From Hypericum androsaemum (taxonomy: Eukaryota > Streptophyta > Magnoliopsida > Malpighiales > Hypericaceae): a DNA stretch of 64,000 nucleotides. Position 1 is the stretch's first letter. Every line of letters begins with the position of its first letter. Shown here in pieces: positions 53,534 to 64,000 of the stretch. Under the pieces are notes generated by a model, which worked only from the letters and a program-made list of their open reading frames with translations, was not told the DNA's origin and did no database searches. The stretch spans positions 14,701,570 to 14,765,569 of the forward strand of contig OZ023186.1 in the NCBI GenBank assembly GCA_963995505.1, read 5' to 3'. A program made the translations under genes and the position numbers.

Positions 53534-56500
53534 ATGAGTATGGAATTGGCACGAGTTGGCTCATCTACTCGAAAAAGAGATCTGTCTTTAGCAGATAGTG
53601 CCACAACGCACACCATACTTAAGGATGATAAATATTTTCTTCATTTGCAAATGCTAGAGGCAAATGTTAGTACTATATCAGGTACTGTAAATTTAATTGA
53701 AGGCTCCCGAAGAGCTAATTTATTATTACCTGGAGGTACAAATTTTTGCATAAATAATGCATTATATTCTCTTAAGTCTCAAAAAAACTTATTAAGTTTC
53801 AAAGATATACGCCAAAATGGGTATCATGTTGAGACAACTGAGGCAATTGAGGCACATGCAACAATAAACCAGAAGTTTACTGATTTTACAATTTGGCATG
53901 ACCAGTTGGGCCATCCCGGGTCAATAATGATGCGAAGAGGTATTAACAATTCATGTGGACATTCTTTAAGGAACCAGAAGATTTTCCAATCCAATGAATT
54001 GTCATGCGCTGCATGCTCTCAAGGCAAATTAATAACCAGGCCATCACCAGCTAAAATTGGGGCTGAATCCCTCAGATTTTTGGAACGTATACATGGTGAT
54101 ATATGTGGACCTATTCATCCACCATGTGGACCATTACTTTATGGTAATAATTGATGCATCAACTAGATAGTCGCATGTATCTTTATTATCAACTCGTAAC
54201 CTGGCGTTTGCGAGATTACTAGCTCAGTTAATTTGATTACGAGCTCATTTTCCAGATAATTCCATTAAGACCATTCTCTTGATAATGCTAGTGAATTCAC
54301 TTCTCAAACATTCAATGATTATTGTATGGCCATTGGTATAAATGTTGAACATCTTGTAGCTCATGTTCACACTCAAAATGGTCTTGCCGAATCATTTATT
54401 AAACGGATTCAATTAATTGCAAGGCCATTACTAATGAGAGCGAAACTCCCTATTTCTGCTTGGGGACATGCTATTTTACATGCAGCAATGTTAACTCGCA
54501 TCAGGCCAACAAGTTATCAAGAATTCTCCCCATTACAATTAGTTTATGGTCAGGAACCAAATATTTCCCATCTAAGAATTTTTGGATGTGCGATTTATAT
54601 TCCAATTGCTCCACCACAATGCACTAAAATGGGACCCCAAAGAAGGTTGAGAATATATGTTGGGTTTGAATCTCCATCGATAATAAAGTACATTGAGCCA
54701 CGTACTGGAGATATATTTACGGCACATTTTGTCGATTGTCATTTTGATGAATCAATATTTTCAACATTAGGGGGAGAAACTAAGCAGCCTGAAAAAGATA
54801 TTAGCTGGAATGAATTATCATTATGTTATTTAGATCCTCGCACAAAGCAAAGTGAACTTGAAGTTCAAAAGATAATTCATTTGCAGAATTTAGCTAATTA
54901 GTTGCCAGACGCTTTTGCTGACCCAAAGAGAGTGACTAAGTCACATATTCCGGCTGCTAATGCTCCTTTAAGAATTGATGTCCCTGAAGGACGATCAATT
55001 ATTGCCAATAAAAATAAGGCACAAATTAAATATGGTAAACCTATTGGTTCCAAAGATAAAAATTCTCGTAAAAGAAAAGGAGCAAAATATCAAGATGGTC
55101 AAATCGAGGATATCTTGACTCCTGAAGAGTTTCCAGTCAATATTAATATCAAGGAAGGGCAGACTCTAGATGAGTCACTTCCAATGGAAGATCAGGTACC
55201 TGAACATTGTGATAATCATGATATCTCAATAAATTATGTTCTGACTGGAGAAAAATAGAACCGAAATGAAGTTATCGTCGACGATATTTTTGCCTACCAT
55301 GTAGCGCTAAATATTATGGAATATGAAGAGGATCTAGAGCCAAAATCTATCAAGGAATGCATGCATAGAAAAGATTGGCCAAATTGGAAAGATGCAATAA
55401 AATCTGAATTAGATTCACTTGCGAAACGTGAAGTTTTCGGACCTATAGTTCGCACACCCAAAGGGGTGAAACCCGTAGGATACAAATGGGTATTTGTGCG
55501 TAAACAAAATGAGAAAAATGAAGTCGTGAGATATAAAGTACGACTTGTCGCACAAGGTTTTTCTCAAAGACCTGGTATTGATTATGAAGAGACATATTCT
55601 CCTGTGGTGGATGCAATCACGTTTCGATATTTGATAAGTCTGGCAGTATATGAAAAGTTGAATATGCGTCTTATGGATATTGTTACAGCCTATTTATATG
55701 GTTCACTGGATAGTGACATTTATATGAGAATCCCAGAAGGATTCAACGTACCAGAAGTACGTGATTCTAGTCAAAAGGGACTATACTCGATCAAATTATA
55801 TCGATCTTTATATGGATTGAAACAATCAGGGCGTATGTGGTATAATCGTCTTAGTGACTACTTATTAAAGGAAGGCTATAAGAATGATCTAATATGCCTA
55901 TGTATTTTTATAAGGAGATCTGAACCTGAGTTCGTTATAATTGTAGTTTATGTTGATGATCTCAATATCATTGGAATTTCTGAAGAGCTCCAAAAGGCAG
56001 TTGATTGTTTGAAGAACGAATTTGAAATGAAAGATTTGGAAAAGACCAAATTATGTCTCGGGTTGTAAATTGAATATTTTGGAGAAGAAATTTTTATGCA
56101 TCAATCTTCCTATATAGCAAAGGTGCTGAAGCGTTTCAATATGGATAAAGTGCATCCGTTGAACACTCCAATGGTTGTAAGGTCACTTGATGTAAAAAAA
56201 GACCATTTTAGACCTCAAGAAAATGGTGAAGAATTTCTTGGTCCTGAAGTACCATATCTTAGTGCAATAGGTGCGCTAATGTATCTCGCTAGTCATATAC
56301 GACCTGATATATCATTTTCTGTTAATTTACTAGCAAGATACAGTTCTTTACCTACAAGAAGACATTGGACTGGAGTAAAATAAATATTGCGTTATCTTCG
56401 AGGTACAATAGATATGGGTTTGCATTATCCTAGTGTCTCAAAGACAGAAGTAATTAGATATACAGATGCATGATATTTATCTGATCCTCACAATGGTCGA

Positions 56501-56950
56501 TCGCAAACTGGATATTTATTTACATATAGAGGTACTGCCATTTCATGGCGCTCCATGAAACAAACTATAGCAACCACCTCATCCAATCATTCTGAGATTT
56601 TGGCTATTCATGAAGCAAGCCGGGAATGTATTTGGTTGAGATCTATTGTCCAACACATACAAGAATCATGTGGATTACCTTTTCAAAAAAGAATACCTAC
56701 AACTTTATACGAAGATAATGCTGCATGCATTGCACAATTAAAAGAAGGATATATTAAAGGTGATCGGACAAAACATATATCGCCAAAGTTCTTTTTCACA
56801 CATGATCTTCAAAAGGATGGGGAGATAAGTGTTCAACAAATTCGTTCAAGAGACAATTTGGCAGATCTGATCACGAAATCTCTGCCCACTACAGTTTTTG
56901 AGAAGCATGTTTGTAATATCGGTCTGAGACGACTCAGTGATCTTAAGTGA
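53534..56950 (+). pseudogene. copia pol: protease, integrase, RT, RNase H (single frame with stops)
   Basis: All segments share one reading frame. The protease motif is LADSATTHTIL (about 53590). GAG-pre-integrase has WHDQLGHPG. The integrase core is FLERIHGDICGP and later DNASEFTS and HTQNGLAESFIKR; about 150 bp near 54130-54280 are out of frame between two compensating shifts. RT has YKWVFVRKQNEKNEVVRYKVRLVAQGF (cited here by position, 55475-55560) and the box YVDDLNIIG near 55945. RNase H has TLYEDNAACIAQLKEG and HISPKFFFTHDLQ. Premature stops are at 54152, 54899, 55256, 56066, 56381 and 56471. Confidence 0.92.
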
Positions 56951-57161
56951 TGCATACATAAAAGGGAGATATCATTTTACACTGTACTCTTTTTTCTTAA
57001 CCACATTTTTGTCCCGATGGGTTTTCCGGGTAAGATTTTAATAAGGCAGTAATTTTATGATGATGTACTCTTTTTTCTTTTGATTAGAATTTTTCCTATA
57101 GAGTTTTTCCTAATAAGGTTTTAATGAGGCATATTATTCAAATGGCATCCAAGGGGGAGTA

Positions 57162-57419
57162 TTATGTATTAATTATGGATGTCATTTTTTCCCTCCATGT
57201 TCTTCTCCATGATTCCTTCCATGTTCTCTATGTTCTCCTCCATGTTTAGTGGGTTAGTGGGTTCCTTCATGTTCTCCATCCACCTTCTCCATTTAGCCTA
57301 TAAATAGAACTCATTGTATTATCAATAGATGACATTCTTGATCTATTAATGAGAAGTTCATACTCTCTTCTCTTACTCTTTTTCCTTACTATTGCTTATT
57401 TCTGATAAAATTTATAACA
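57162..57419 (+). repeat. 3' LTR (copia, TA...CA type)
   Basis: It begins TATTATG right after the polypurine tract ccaagggggag, ends ATAACA, and is followed by GCTTC. It is nearly identical to the 5' LTR apart from a few small deletions in the ccatgttctc array. Confidence 0.93.
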
Positions 57420-57424
57420 GCTTC

Positions 57425-57840
57425 CTCATTCTGTGTATATTTTGTTAAAAGCCTACTGTAGGTAAAATTTGGTAGAATGTCAGAAACGATCTTAAATCAA
57501 GTCTGAAGTGGTCGTACCAAGAGCAATCAAACGAAAAGGGAGAAAAGAAGATAAGACATAGATGGAAATTGGTTGAGGAGAAAAGATTTGGTGGAATAGC
57601 AAGAACTTTGTTGAATAATTAAGGGGAGGAAAAAAGGAGATCAACAAAAAAAATAAAAACTATGAAGATAGGAAAGCAGAGAATCAGTGATCGGATAGAG
57701 ACCACATTTATTCTAGCCTTGATGTAAAATCTCCTTCGTAACCTAATTATTTTAATAAATGGTTACCAACAAATTCAACCACAACATTGTTATTGAAGGT
57801 TTTCATGCATAAACTTAATTAATGCGAAACCATAATATTT
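57425..57840. other. AT-rich spacer between two copia elements
   Basis: No gene is supported. It is purine-rich around 57520-57700 with gaaaagaagat-type runs. Confidence 0.55.
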
Positions 57841-59170
57841 AATGAACACATCATTAAATCGAAATAGCCGTATTAAAGTATTTACCTCTTGTAGCGCAGT
57901 CCGTTCTTCGAGAGGTATGTCACAGGGTCGAGGGAGGCTTATCACTGGTCGTCCTAGCTCACGTACACGAAGCGGAGATCGGGTTTCACCGCCTAAAAGC
58001 CTTGAGAGTCTCCTAGAGAAAAAGCTACGTCTTTTTTTCTCTAGTGTGTGTCTGTCTGTCTGTCTCTCTCCTAGTAAAAACTCCTATTCCGTATTAATAG
58101 AGAATTCTGGGAGGAGAAAAGGGGTGGGAGAGTTATCACGTATAATAATCTCTCCTCATCCAAATTCTTTTCAAATTTAAATTAAAACTAAAAGATATCC
58201 AATATCTTTTATTTAATTTAATAGGATAATCATGGGTGGATAATCCTTCATCTTCTACTCACACATGATTGACCATAATCAATCTATTCTCTCATTTTTG
58301 CGTTTGACAGATAGGCCGTACGACCAGCATACATCGAGTGTACTTAGCTAAATCCAAGAGCACATAGTGGCCACTTGGATGATAGCATCTCGATTAGCAC
58401 CTCCATCGTATATAGTATGCATTACCCTAGATCTTATCTCACAATCATTGTTTCTCACATGTGATTTCTGAAACAATCTATTCGTGTTCACTATTGTTTT
58501 GCTCTCAACACAATAGGCATGCCAGTGAACCACGAAGCTTCTAGAATGTGATCGATAGAGAACTTTCTCCTTTAACGATATTTCTTCCATCATGATCCAG
58601 CCAGCTTTTCCATTTATCCTTACCAGGTCAAATCATAACCCCTTTAAAGACTTTCCAAGCTAGCGGCACTGAATCATACTTTAAGAATCCTAAGGGTAGA
58701 GTTCTGGAAACCATAGTTTCGGAGTTAGTCTCACACTAGGGAAATTGAAATCATTTTTTAATAAATTAATTTTCCATCCAAAAGGTCGTAAAGCACACAT
58801 GACACGAACCATATGTTATGATGTTCTTTCCTTTAAAAGGAGTGCATATCTCTCAGTAAAATACCATACTAGAGCATCAGCCTCAATGTTCACGAACAAT
58901 GGCTTTAGTCTACCCAAAGACTACTCCAGGCTATCAAGATAGAATTATGGTAAGTTCCACTTATTTCTTACCATTGGATTCCATATAATCCTAATAAGTT
59001 CCGAGAACTTATTTAATGCAGCATCTATTGCATGCACCATCAATAATCTTGCACTTTAACAAGTCCCTTTCTTGTAGTTAAGCAAGACGACATTTATATT
59101 TTAGAACAGGCACTCGAATGATGTCCTAAAACTGCCTCATCTCAATCAAGAATCAATCCATTGACTCCCA
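57841..59170 (-). repeat. Putative 3' LTR of the last copia element
   Basis: It follows the polypurine-like tract on the minus strand. It contains a (tgtc)n run near 58045-58070 and no domain. Both limits are estimates because the partner LTR is outside the window. Confidence 0.5.
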
Positions 59171-59316
59171 CTGAGGTAAACACTCGTGTGAGTGGGCTAC
59201 TTTTCTATCCGACATGTATTTAAGTAAATATTACAAAAATAACATTCACACAATATGTATTGCTGAAACAACTTTACTTTTATTGAATAACAAATTCATT
59301 ACAATATGAGCATAAA

Positions 59317-61440
59317 CTAACATCTTCGAAAACCGTAGGACCTGGCATGTTTCACAAAAATATCTCTAAATAGGCCCTTAGTCATCGGATCTGCTATCAT
59401 ATCCTGTGTAGGTATATGTGTTATGCTCACTTCCTTACGCGCAACCATATCTCTAACAAAGTGATACTTGATATCAATATGCTTTGCTCTGCTATGAAAT
59501 CTAAGATTCTTAGCATAAGCTATCGCTGCTTGATTATCGCAAAATAAGCTCACAGATTCTCATACGCTGGTTAGGGACAAATAGTTTAAGAACTTCTTCA
59601 ACCATACTGCTTCTTGCACAGCAGCTGCAGAAGCAACATATTCAGCTTCCATAGTTGACAGGGAGACGCATGTCTGTTTCTTGCTACTCTATGAAATAGC
59701 ATCCCCGCCTAGCAAGAAGACATATCCGGATGTGAATTTCTTCTCGTCCACATCTCCTGCCCAATCGGCATCAGTGTACCCTTTCAGCATTAGGTTATTT
59801 TGCTCTGCTATGAAATCTAAGATTCTTAGCATAAGCTATCGCTGCTTGATTATCGCAAAATAAGCTCACAGATTCTCATACGCTGGTTAGGGACAAATAG
59901 TTTAAGAACTTCTTCAACCATACTGCTTCTTGCACAGCAGCTGCAGAAGCAACATATTCAGCTTCCATAGTTGACAGGGAGACGCATGTCTGTTTCTTGC
60001 TACTCTATGAAATAGCATCCCCGCCTAGCAAGAAGACATATCCGGATGTGAATTTCTTCTCGTCCACATCTCCTGCCCAATCGGCATCAGTGTACCCTTT
60101 CAGCGTTAGGTTTTGACCTTGATAACACAGTGAGTATTCTGCAGTCGTATTCAAGTACTTCATAATTTTCTTGACTGCTTTTCAATGTGTTCTTCCTGGA
60201 TTAGATTGGTATCTGCTTACTATCCCAATAGCATAGCAGATATCTGGCCTTGTACACAACATTGCATACATGAGACAACCCACCGCATTAGCATAAGGGA
60301 CATTCATCATATCCTATTTCTGTTGAGCTATTTTTGGACACATTTCTTTGTTCAGATTATGACCTTTAACAATTGGGATATATCTGGGATTACTGTCATT
60401 ACTGTTGAACCGTTCTACTACTTTACGGATATATGTCTCTTGAGAAAGAGACAATAGCCTCTTCGAACGATTCCTCAAAATCTTAATTCCGAGCACGTAA
60501 TCAGCTTCTACCATATCTTTCATTTTAAAGTTGGACGAAAACCAAGCTTTGAGCTCGTTAAGATATCTCAAGTCATTTCCAGCCAATAGTTTGTCATCTA
60601 CATATAATGTAATCATGACAAACTTTTTACCTGAGCATTTAATATAGACACAATAGTCTTCGTCTATCATTTTAAAATCATACAACATGATAGTGTTATG
60701 AAAACGAATGTACCACTGTCTAGAAGACTATTTTAGGCCATAAATTGATCTCGTAAATTTGCAAACTTTACGTTCGCTGCCTTTTTGGATGTAACTCTCT
60801 GGTTGAACCATATAGATTTCTTCATTTAATTCTTTATATAGAAAAACAGTCTTAACATCCATTTTGATGTAGCTCAAGGTCCATATTTCTCACTATAGCC
60901 AAAATAATCCTGATGGACGTGGATCTTACAATGGGTGAGAAAGTCTCACCATAGTCAATCCCTTTCCTCTGTGTGAATCCTTGGGCAACTAAGCGGGCTT
61001 TGTACCTTTCGATACTACCATCTACTTTTCGCTTAATTTTGAGAATTTATTTATTCCCAATTGCCCTACACCCTTCAGGCAGGTCAACCAGTTCCCAAAC
61101 ATGATTTTTCTTCATGAAAGTCATTTCTTCCTCCATTGCTTTAGCCCATTCATTCTTCTCGGGAGATGATAAAGCATCAGAGATATTCTCAGATTCATTA
61201 TCATCTTGTAGGATAGCTAAAAGAATCTCACTTGTATCATTATCTGTAAATGTCAAGAGAGCATCTTCCACACCTTCGACCTTAAATCGTCTGCATGAAA
61301 TACTTGTTCTTTTAGTTCTACGAATTTTCGTACTCCCACTGTAATTTGGAATTGTACTCCCACTAAGATGATGATCATATGGATCACGAACTTCCGGATC
61401 AGTTGGAGGTGGTAAATCATGATCTTCCTCCTCAATTATT
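59317..61440 (-). pseudogene. copia pol: RT and RNase H (with 316-bp duplication)
   Basis: Minus-strand 59317-59553 encodes the RNase H end SLFCDNQAAIAYAKN and HIDIKYHFVRD with IADPMTKGL. 60314-60688 encodes RT with MITLYVDDKLLAGND. 61047-61271 encodes the RT N-terminal side (EWAKAMEEEMTFMKKNHVWELVDLP). The interval 59483-60112 holds two near-identical 316-bp copies of the RNase H start, which destroys the frame. Confidence 0.88.
59483..60114. repeat. Direct 316-bp tandem duplication inside copia RNase H
   Basis: The stretch from ttgctctgctatgaaatc at 59484 to cagcattaggtt at about 59796 recurs from 59800 to about 60112 with a constant offset of 316. Only one base difference is obvious by eye (cagcatt versus cagcgtt). 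The near identity implies a recent duplication or an assembly artefact. Confidence 0.93.
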
Positions 61441-61556
61441 CTCCCACTCGGAGGGAGCTATCCAAATGAGTCTGTCTCATCAGTTTTATATAGGGTAAGA
61501 TCTTTACTTACCTCTCCCAATTTTGGAAAATTATTTTCCAAAAATGTGACATCTCG

Positions 61557-62348
61557 TTATTCAAATTCTGTCACTTGTCCATTTTTGTGTTCGCCCACAG
61601 ACACATATCCCTTTGATACTTCAGAGTATCTAATGAATATACTCTTCTTACCTCTCGGTCCTAATTTACCAAATTTACTGGAGGTAGTATGGACATAAGA
61701 TGCACACCCCCATAGTTGTAAGTAGCTTAGATCGGGCTTTCGACCTGTCCACAATTTGTAAGGGGTGGTAGTGACAGACTTGGAGGGCACACGGTTTAGA
61801 ACATATGTAGCAGTAAGGAGTGCATCTCCATAAAATGATATAGGTAAATTCACTTCTGCCATCATAGATCTAACCATATCTAGAAGGGTCCTATTCTTTC
61901 TTTCTGCTACCCCATTTTATTGAGGTGTGCGAGGAATGGACAACTGATATTCTATTCCTTTTTTATCACATAGAGTTTTAAACTCATCAGAAAGATATTC
62001 ACGACCATGATAAGTTCGTAAGGCCTTGATCTTACGATCTAGTTGATTCTCAGCATAATTCATGAAGGTCTTGAAGCAACTTAATGCTTCAGACTTGTGA
62101 GAAATCAAATAGATTAGACCATACCTGCTATGGTCATCTATAAATGTGATGAAATAATAGGCTCCATGCCTAGCCCTCACATTCATTGAACTACAAATGT
62201 CGGAATGGATTAATTGCAATGGATAGTCAGCTCTAGTTCCTTTACGAAATAATTTTCTAGTTGATTTTCCTTCTAGACATCGTTCGCAAGTAGGTAAGAT
62301 AGCCTTTTCCAAGTTACCTAATAGTCCTTCCTTAGCTAGACGATTCAA
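61557..62348 (-). pseudogene. copia integrase remnant
   Basis: Minus-strand 61917-62348 encodes CERCLEGKSTRKLFRKGTRA (cited as the zinc-finger end) followed by LIHSDICSSMNV with the first catalytic Asp. The second site region reads LRTYHGREYLSDEF, where the usual Asp before the Gly is His. 61557-61877 continues with MAEVNLPISFYGDALLTATYVLNRVPSKS and LWGCASYVH. A stop separates the two parts near 61900. Confidence 0.88.
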
Positions 62349-62438
62349 GCGATCTTGACCAATATGGCCTAATCTAGAATGCTACAACACAATATCATCC
62401 TGAGATGGTGGCGTGGTAGTGACCATGGAAAAAATTGT

Positions 62439-63734
62439 TCAAGATAAATCACACAGATCAACATCCATAATTAAGAAACTATTTGATTGATAATCAGGTC
62501 CATACAAAATATGTTTCAAAAATAACTGAACGGAATTGTTCTCAAATATCCAACAAAAACTAAGAGACATTAAAAATGAAACTGAAATTAAATTTCGACG
62601 AATCTCTGGAGTGTATAGCACATCGTGTAGAAGTAGGGTACATCCTCCACGTAGGCTCAATCTGCATATGTCCATACCCTTGACTTCTACTCGTGCATTA
62701 TTGCCTACATAGATAGATTTTGCTCCAGCAGGTAGACGTCGAAATTCGACGAAGTTATCACGATCCTTCGTCACATGGTCTATCGCTCCTGAATCAATCA
62801 CCCACAACGGTTGACTTTCAGTAAGAAGGATAGTACTAGATACATACAATTCACTCGCACATGAGTTAAAAAGATGTACCTTCTTTTCTTCTTTGCAATC
62901 TTTTGCAAAGTGACCCTTCTTCTGACAGTTAAAACATTTTACCTTAGAAATGTTAACCTTTCTCTTCTTCTTACCCTCAGAAGTCTTCTTCCCGGGTTGA
63001 GAGTTTTGAGTTTGTCTCTTCTTGTTTCCCAAGCTATTATTGCCTTTTCTCTTCAGGACCGTCTTCCTTTTTCCACCTTTGAAGTTTGAAGCAGCCATAT
63101 GTGCCTCAAGATAGACTTTGATCATAAGCAGGCGATCCTCTTCCAGCTCAAGGTGGCAGGCCACGTCATCAAATATCTTGACATTATCAGCGTGGGTAAG
63201 GGTCATCTTCATGTGTTCCCAATTTGGAGGCAGAGAACGAATGACAGCTTGGATCTTCAGCTCGTCACTAAGCACATGGCCAGCTTCTACTAGCTCACTG
63301 ATCATGTTGGATATTTCCCGAAGATGCTTCTTCATTGTATGATCAGGACGCTTCTTGTAAGTATCGAACCTTATGGTCAAAGCTCGCAGCTTTGAGGTGG
63401 AGATCTTCCCAAATTTCTCCTTAAGCACATCCCATAGGTCTTTTACATTTTCGAAAGCTCGAAATTGCCTAGTGATGTCATCCATCATAGCGCTTAAAAA
63501 GATGAGACGAGCAGTAGAGTTCTTCTTCTTCCAAGCTAAGTAGGCGTCCTTGTCGCGCCTATGCTGAGCAGTTGGACCATCTTCAGGCTGGACCATAATA
63601 ACATTAATGGTCTCAAGAACTTCCTATTCTTCCAGGACATACTGGATTTTCATGCTCTAGTTATCATAATTATCGCCGTTGAGCTTCAAATCTTTGTTGA
63701 GCTCGGCGATGATTGATTTGGAAGCAATCGACAT
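62439..63734 (-). pseudogene. copia gag and protease, two early stops
   Basis: The natural start is the minus-strand ATG at 63734 (MSIASKSIIAELNKDLKLNG); in-frame stops follow at codons 26 and 37, after which 385 codons are open from 63596. Features are the UBN2-type gag domain (ARLIFLSAMMDDI, VKDLWDVLKEKFG), a Lys-rich linker, the zinc knuckle CFNCQKKGHFAKDC (about 62905-62946) and the protease motif WVIDSGAIDHV. Gag forms the particle; the protease would mature it. Both early stops fit single-base changes to TAG. Confidence 0.9.
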
Positions 63735-64000
63735 ATCTATAGGAAATTATGAAGAAATTATTGTGTGTTAGGAATTTATTTCAGCAATACAATTAAATTT
63801 ACTACGCAGTTATAACTTTAAACAATATAAAGTTTTTAATTACTCTCGAATGGAAGTAGGTCACGGGCATGTTTCTTCTCACCTTCTGAGAATTAATTTC
63901 AAACTTTAAATGTTAAAATTCTTTGCATAGTAAAACAAGTGGATATTTCACGTGGTAACAATAACAATTAAACAAACAAATTTTATTCAATTGTAAACAT
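63735..64000 (-). other. Leader region upstream of copia gag (window end)
   Basis: AT-rich, non-coding. No tRNA-iMet primer site (gctctgatacca on the plus strand) is present up to 64000, so the leader is long, or the LTR boundary lies outside. Confidence 0.5.

Larger units (their letters stand above)
51995..57419 (+). mobile_element. Ty1/copia retrotransposon with TA...CA LTR ends and 5-bp TSD
   Basis: LTRs of 269 and 258 bp flank a pol region in one frame. The target duplication GCTTC is perfect (51990-51994 and 57420-57424). It shows that both LTRs begin TATTATG and end ATAACA rather than TG...CA. A primer site and a polypurine tract (ccaagggggag) are present. The N-terminal gag is missing, so it could move only with help, and pol also holds stops. 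Confidence 0.93.
57841..64000 (-). mobile_element. Ty1/copia retrotransposon, minus strand, 5' end outside window
   Basis: Minus-strand order from 63734 down is gag, protease, integrase, RT, RNase H, a polypurine-like cagtgggagtcaatgg near 59160 and then a long 3' LTR-like region (about 59170-57841, boundaries approximate). The 5' LTR and primer site are not reached by 64000. Two stops at the gag start and many in pol make it inactive. Confidence 0.85.

Noticed and set aside
1..64000. A novel multigene system such as a biosynthetic or defence cluster
   Set aside because: Only two intact host genes with unrelated roles are present; all other coding sequence belongs to recognised transposon families.

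Overview
The window is nuclear DNA of a flowering plant. The evidence is spliced genes with GT-AG introns, an ESCRT-III gene and a serine carboxypeptidase-like gene of plant type, plant lineages of Ty1/copia and Athila-type Ty3/gypsy retrotransposons, an L1-type LINE, hAT and long-TIR DNA transposons, and AT-rich intergenic DNA. A eudicot seems likelier than a monocot from base composition, but the species cannot be named from this sequence. Two protein-coding genes look intact; almost everything else is mobile DNA in several nested layers.

Layout: 1-3820 is a decayed minus-strand copia element with a tRNA-iMet primer site, cut by the window edge. 3.8-9.8 kb is AT-rich and holds a hAT-type element (7582-8107) with a 40-bp perfect hairpin inside it. 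9831-13555 is a long-TIR element that hosts a second hAT-type element (10632-11238), coding-like tandem repeats, and a second long-TIR element (12379-13524) inserted in its right arm. VPS24 follows (six exons, 13738-16253); its start codon lies only about 180 bp from the transposon edge. 16.3-20.4 kb is intergenic with a 384-bp long-TIR MITE. A serine carboxypeptidase gene (eight exons, 20688-22761) comes next.

23.1-46.8 kb is a nested retroelement block: a copia remnant split by a hAT-type MITE (23520-24057); a truncated Tork-like copia; and a LINE whose ORF1 is split by a 12.3-kb Athila-type element (32404-44726). That element has two 1.45-kb LTRs, gag-pol with several premature stops, and a third ORF preceded by a TATA box and an array of palindromes. 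On the far side of the block an inverted copy of the carboxypeptidase gene lies on the minus strand (47101-48796). It keeps the promoter and exons 1-4 but has lost exons 5 and 8 and carries a frameshift, so it is a pseudogene.

49-52 kb holds another long-TIR element (49453-50378), a purine-rich GGA minisatellite and solitary TIR fragments. 51995-57419 is a nearly complete copia element with a perfect 5-bp target duplication and non-canonical TA...CA LTR ends. 57.4-64 kb is a minus-strand copia element running off the window, with a 316-bp tandem duplication in its RNase H region.

The two real genes act in separate processes: VPS24 in multivesicular-body sorting, and the carboxypeptidase in vacuolar or secreted proteolysis. 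I found no convincing new multigene system. The most unusual items are the palindrome array plus TATA box before the third Athila-type ORF, the T-tract-associated long-TIR family, the precise intron difference between the carboxypeptidase copies, and the inverted duplication that brackets the transposon block.
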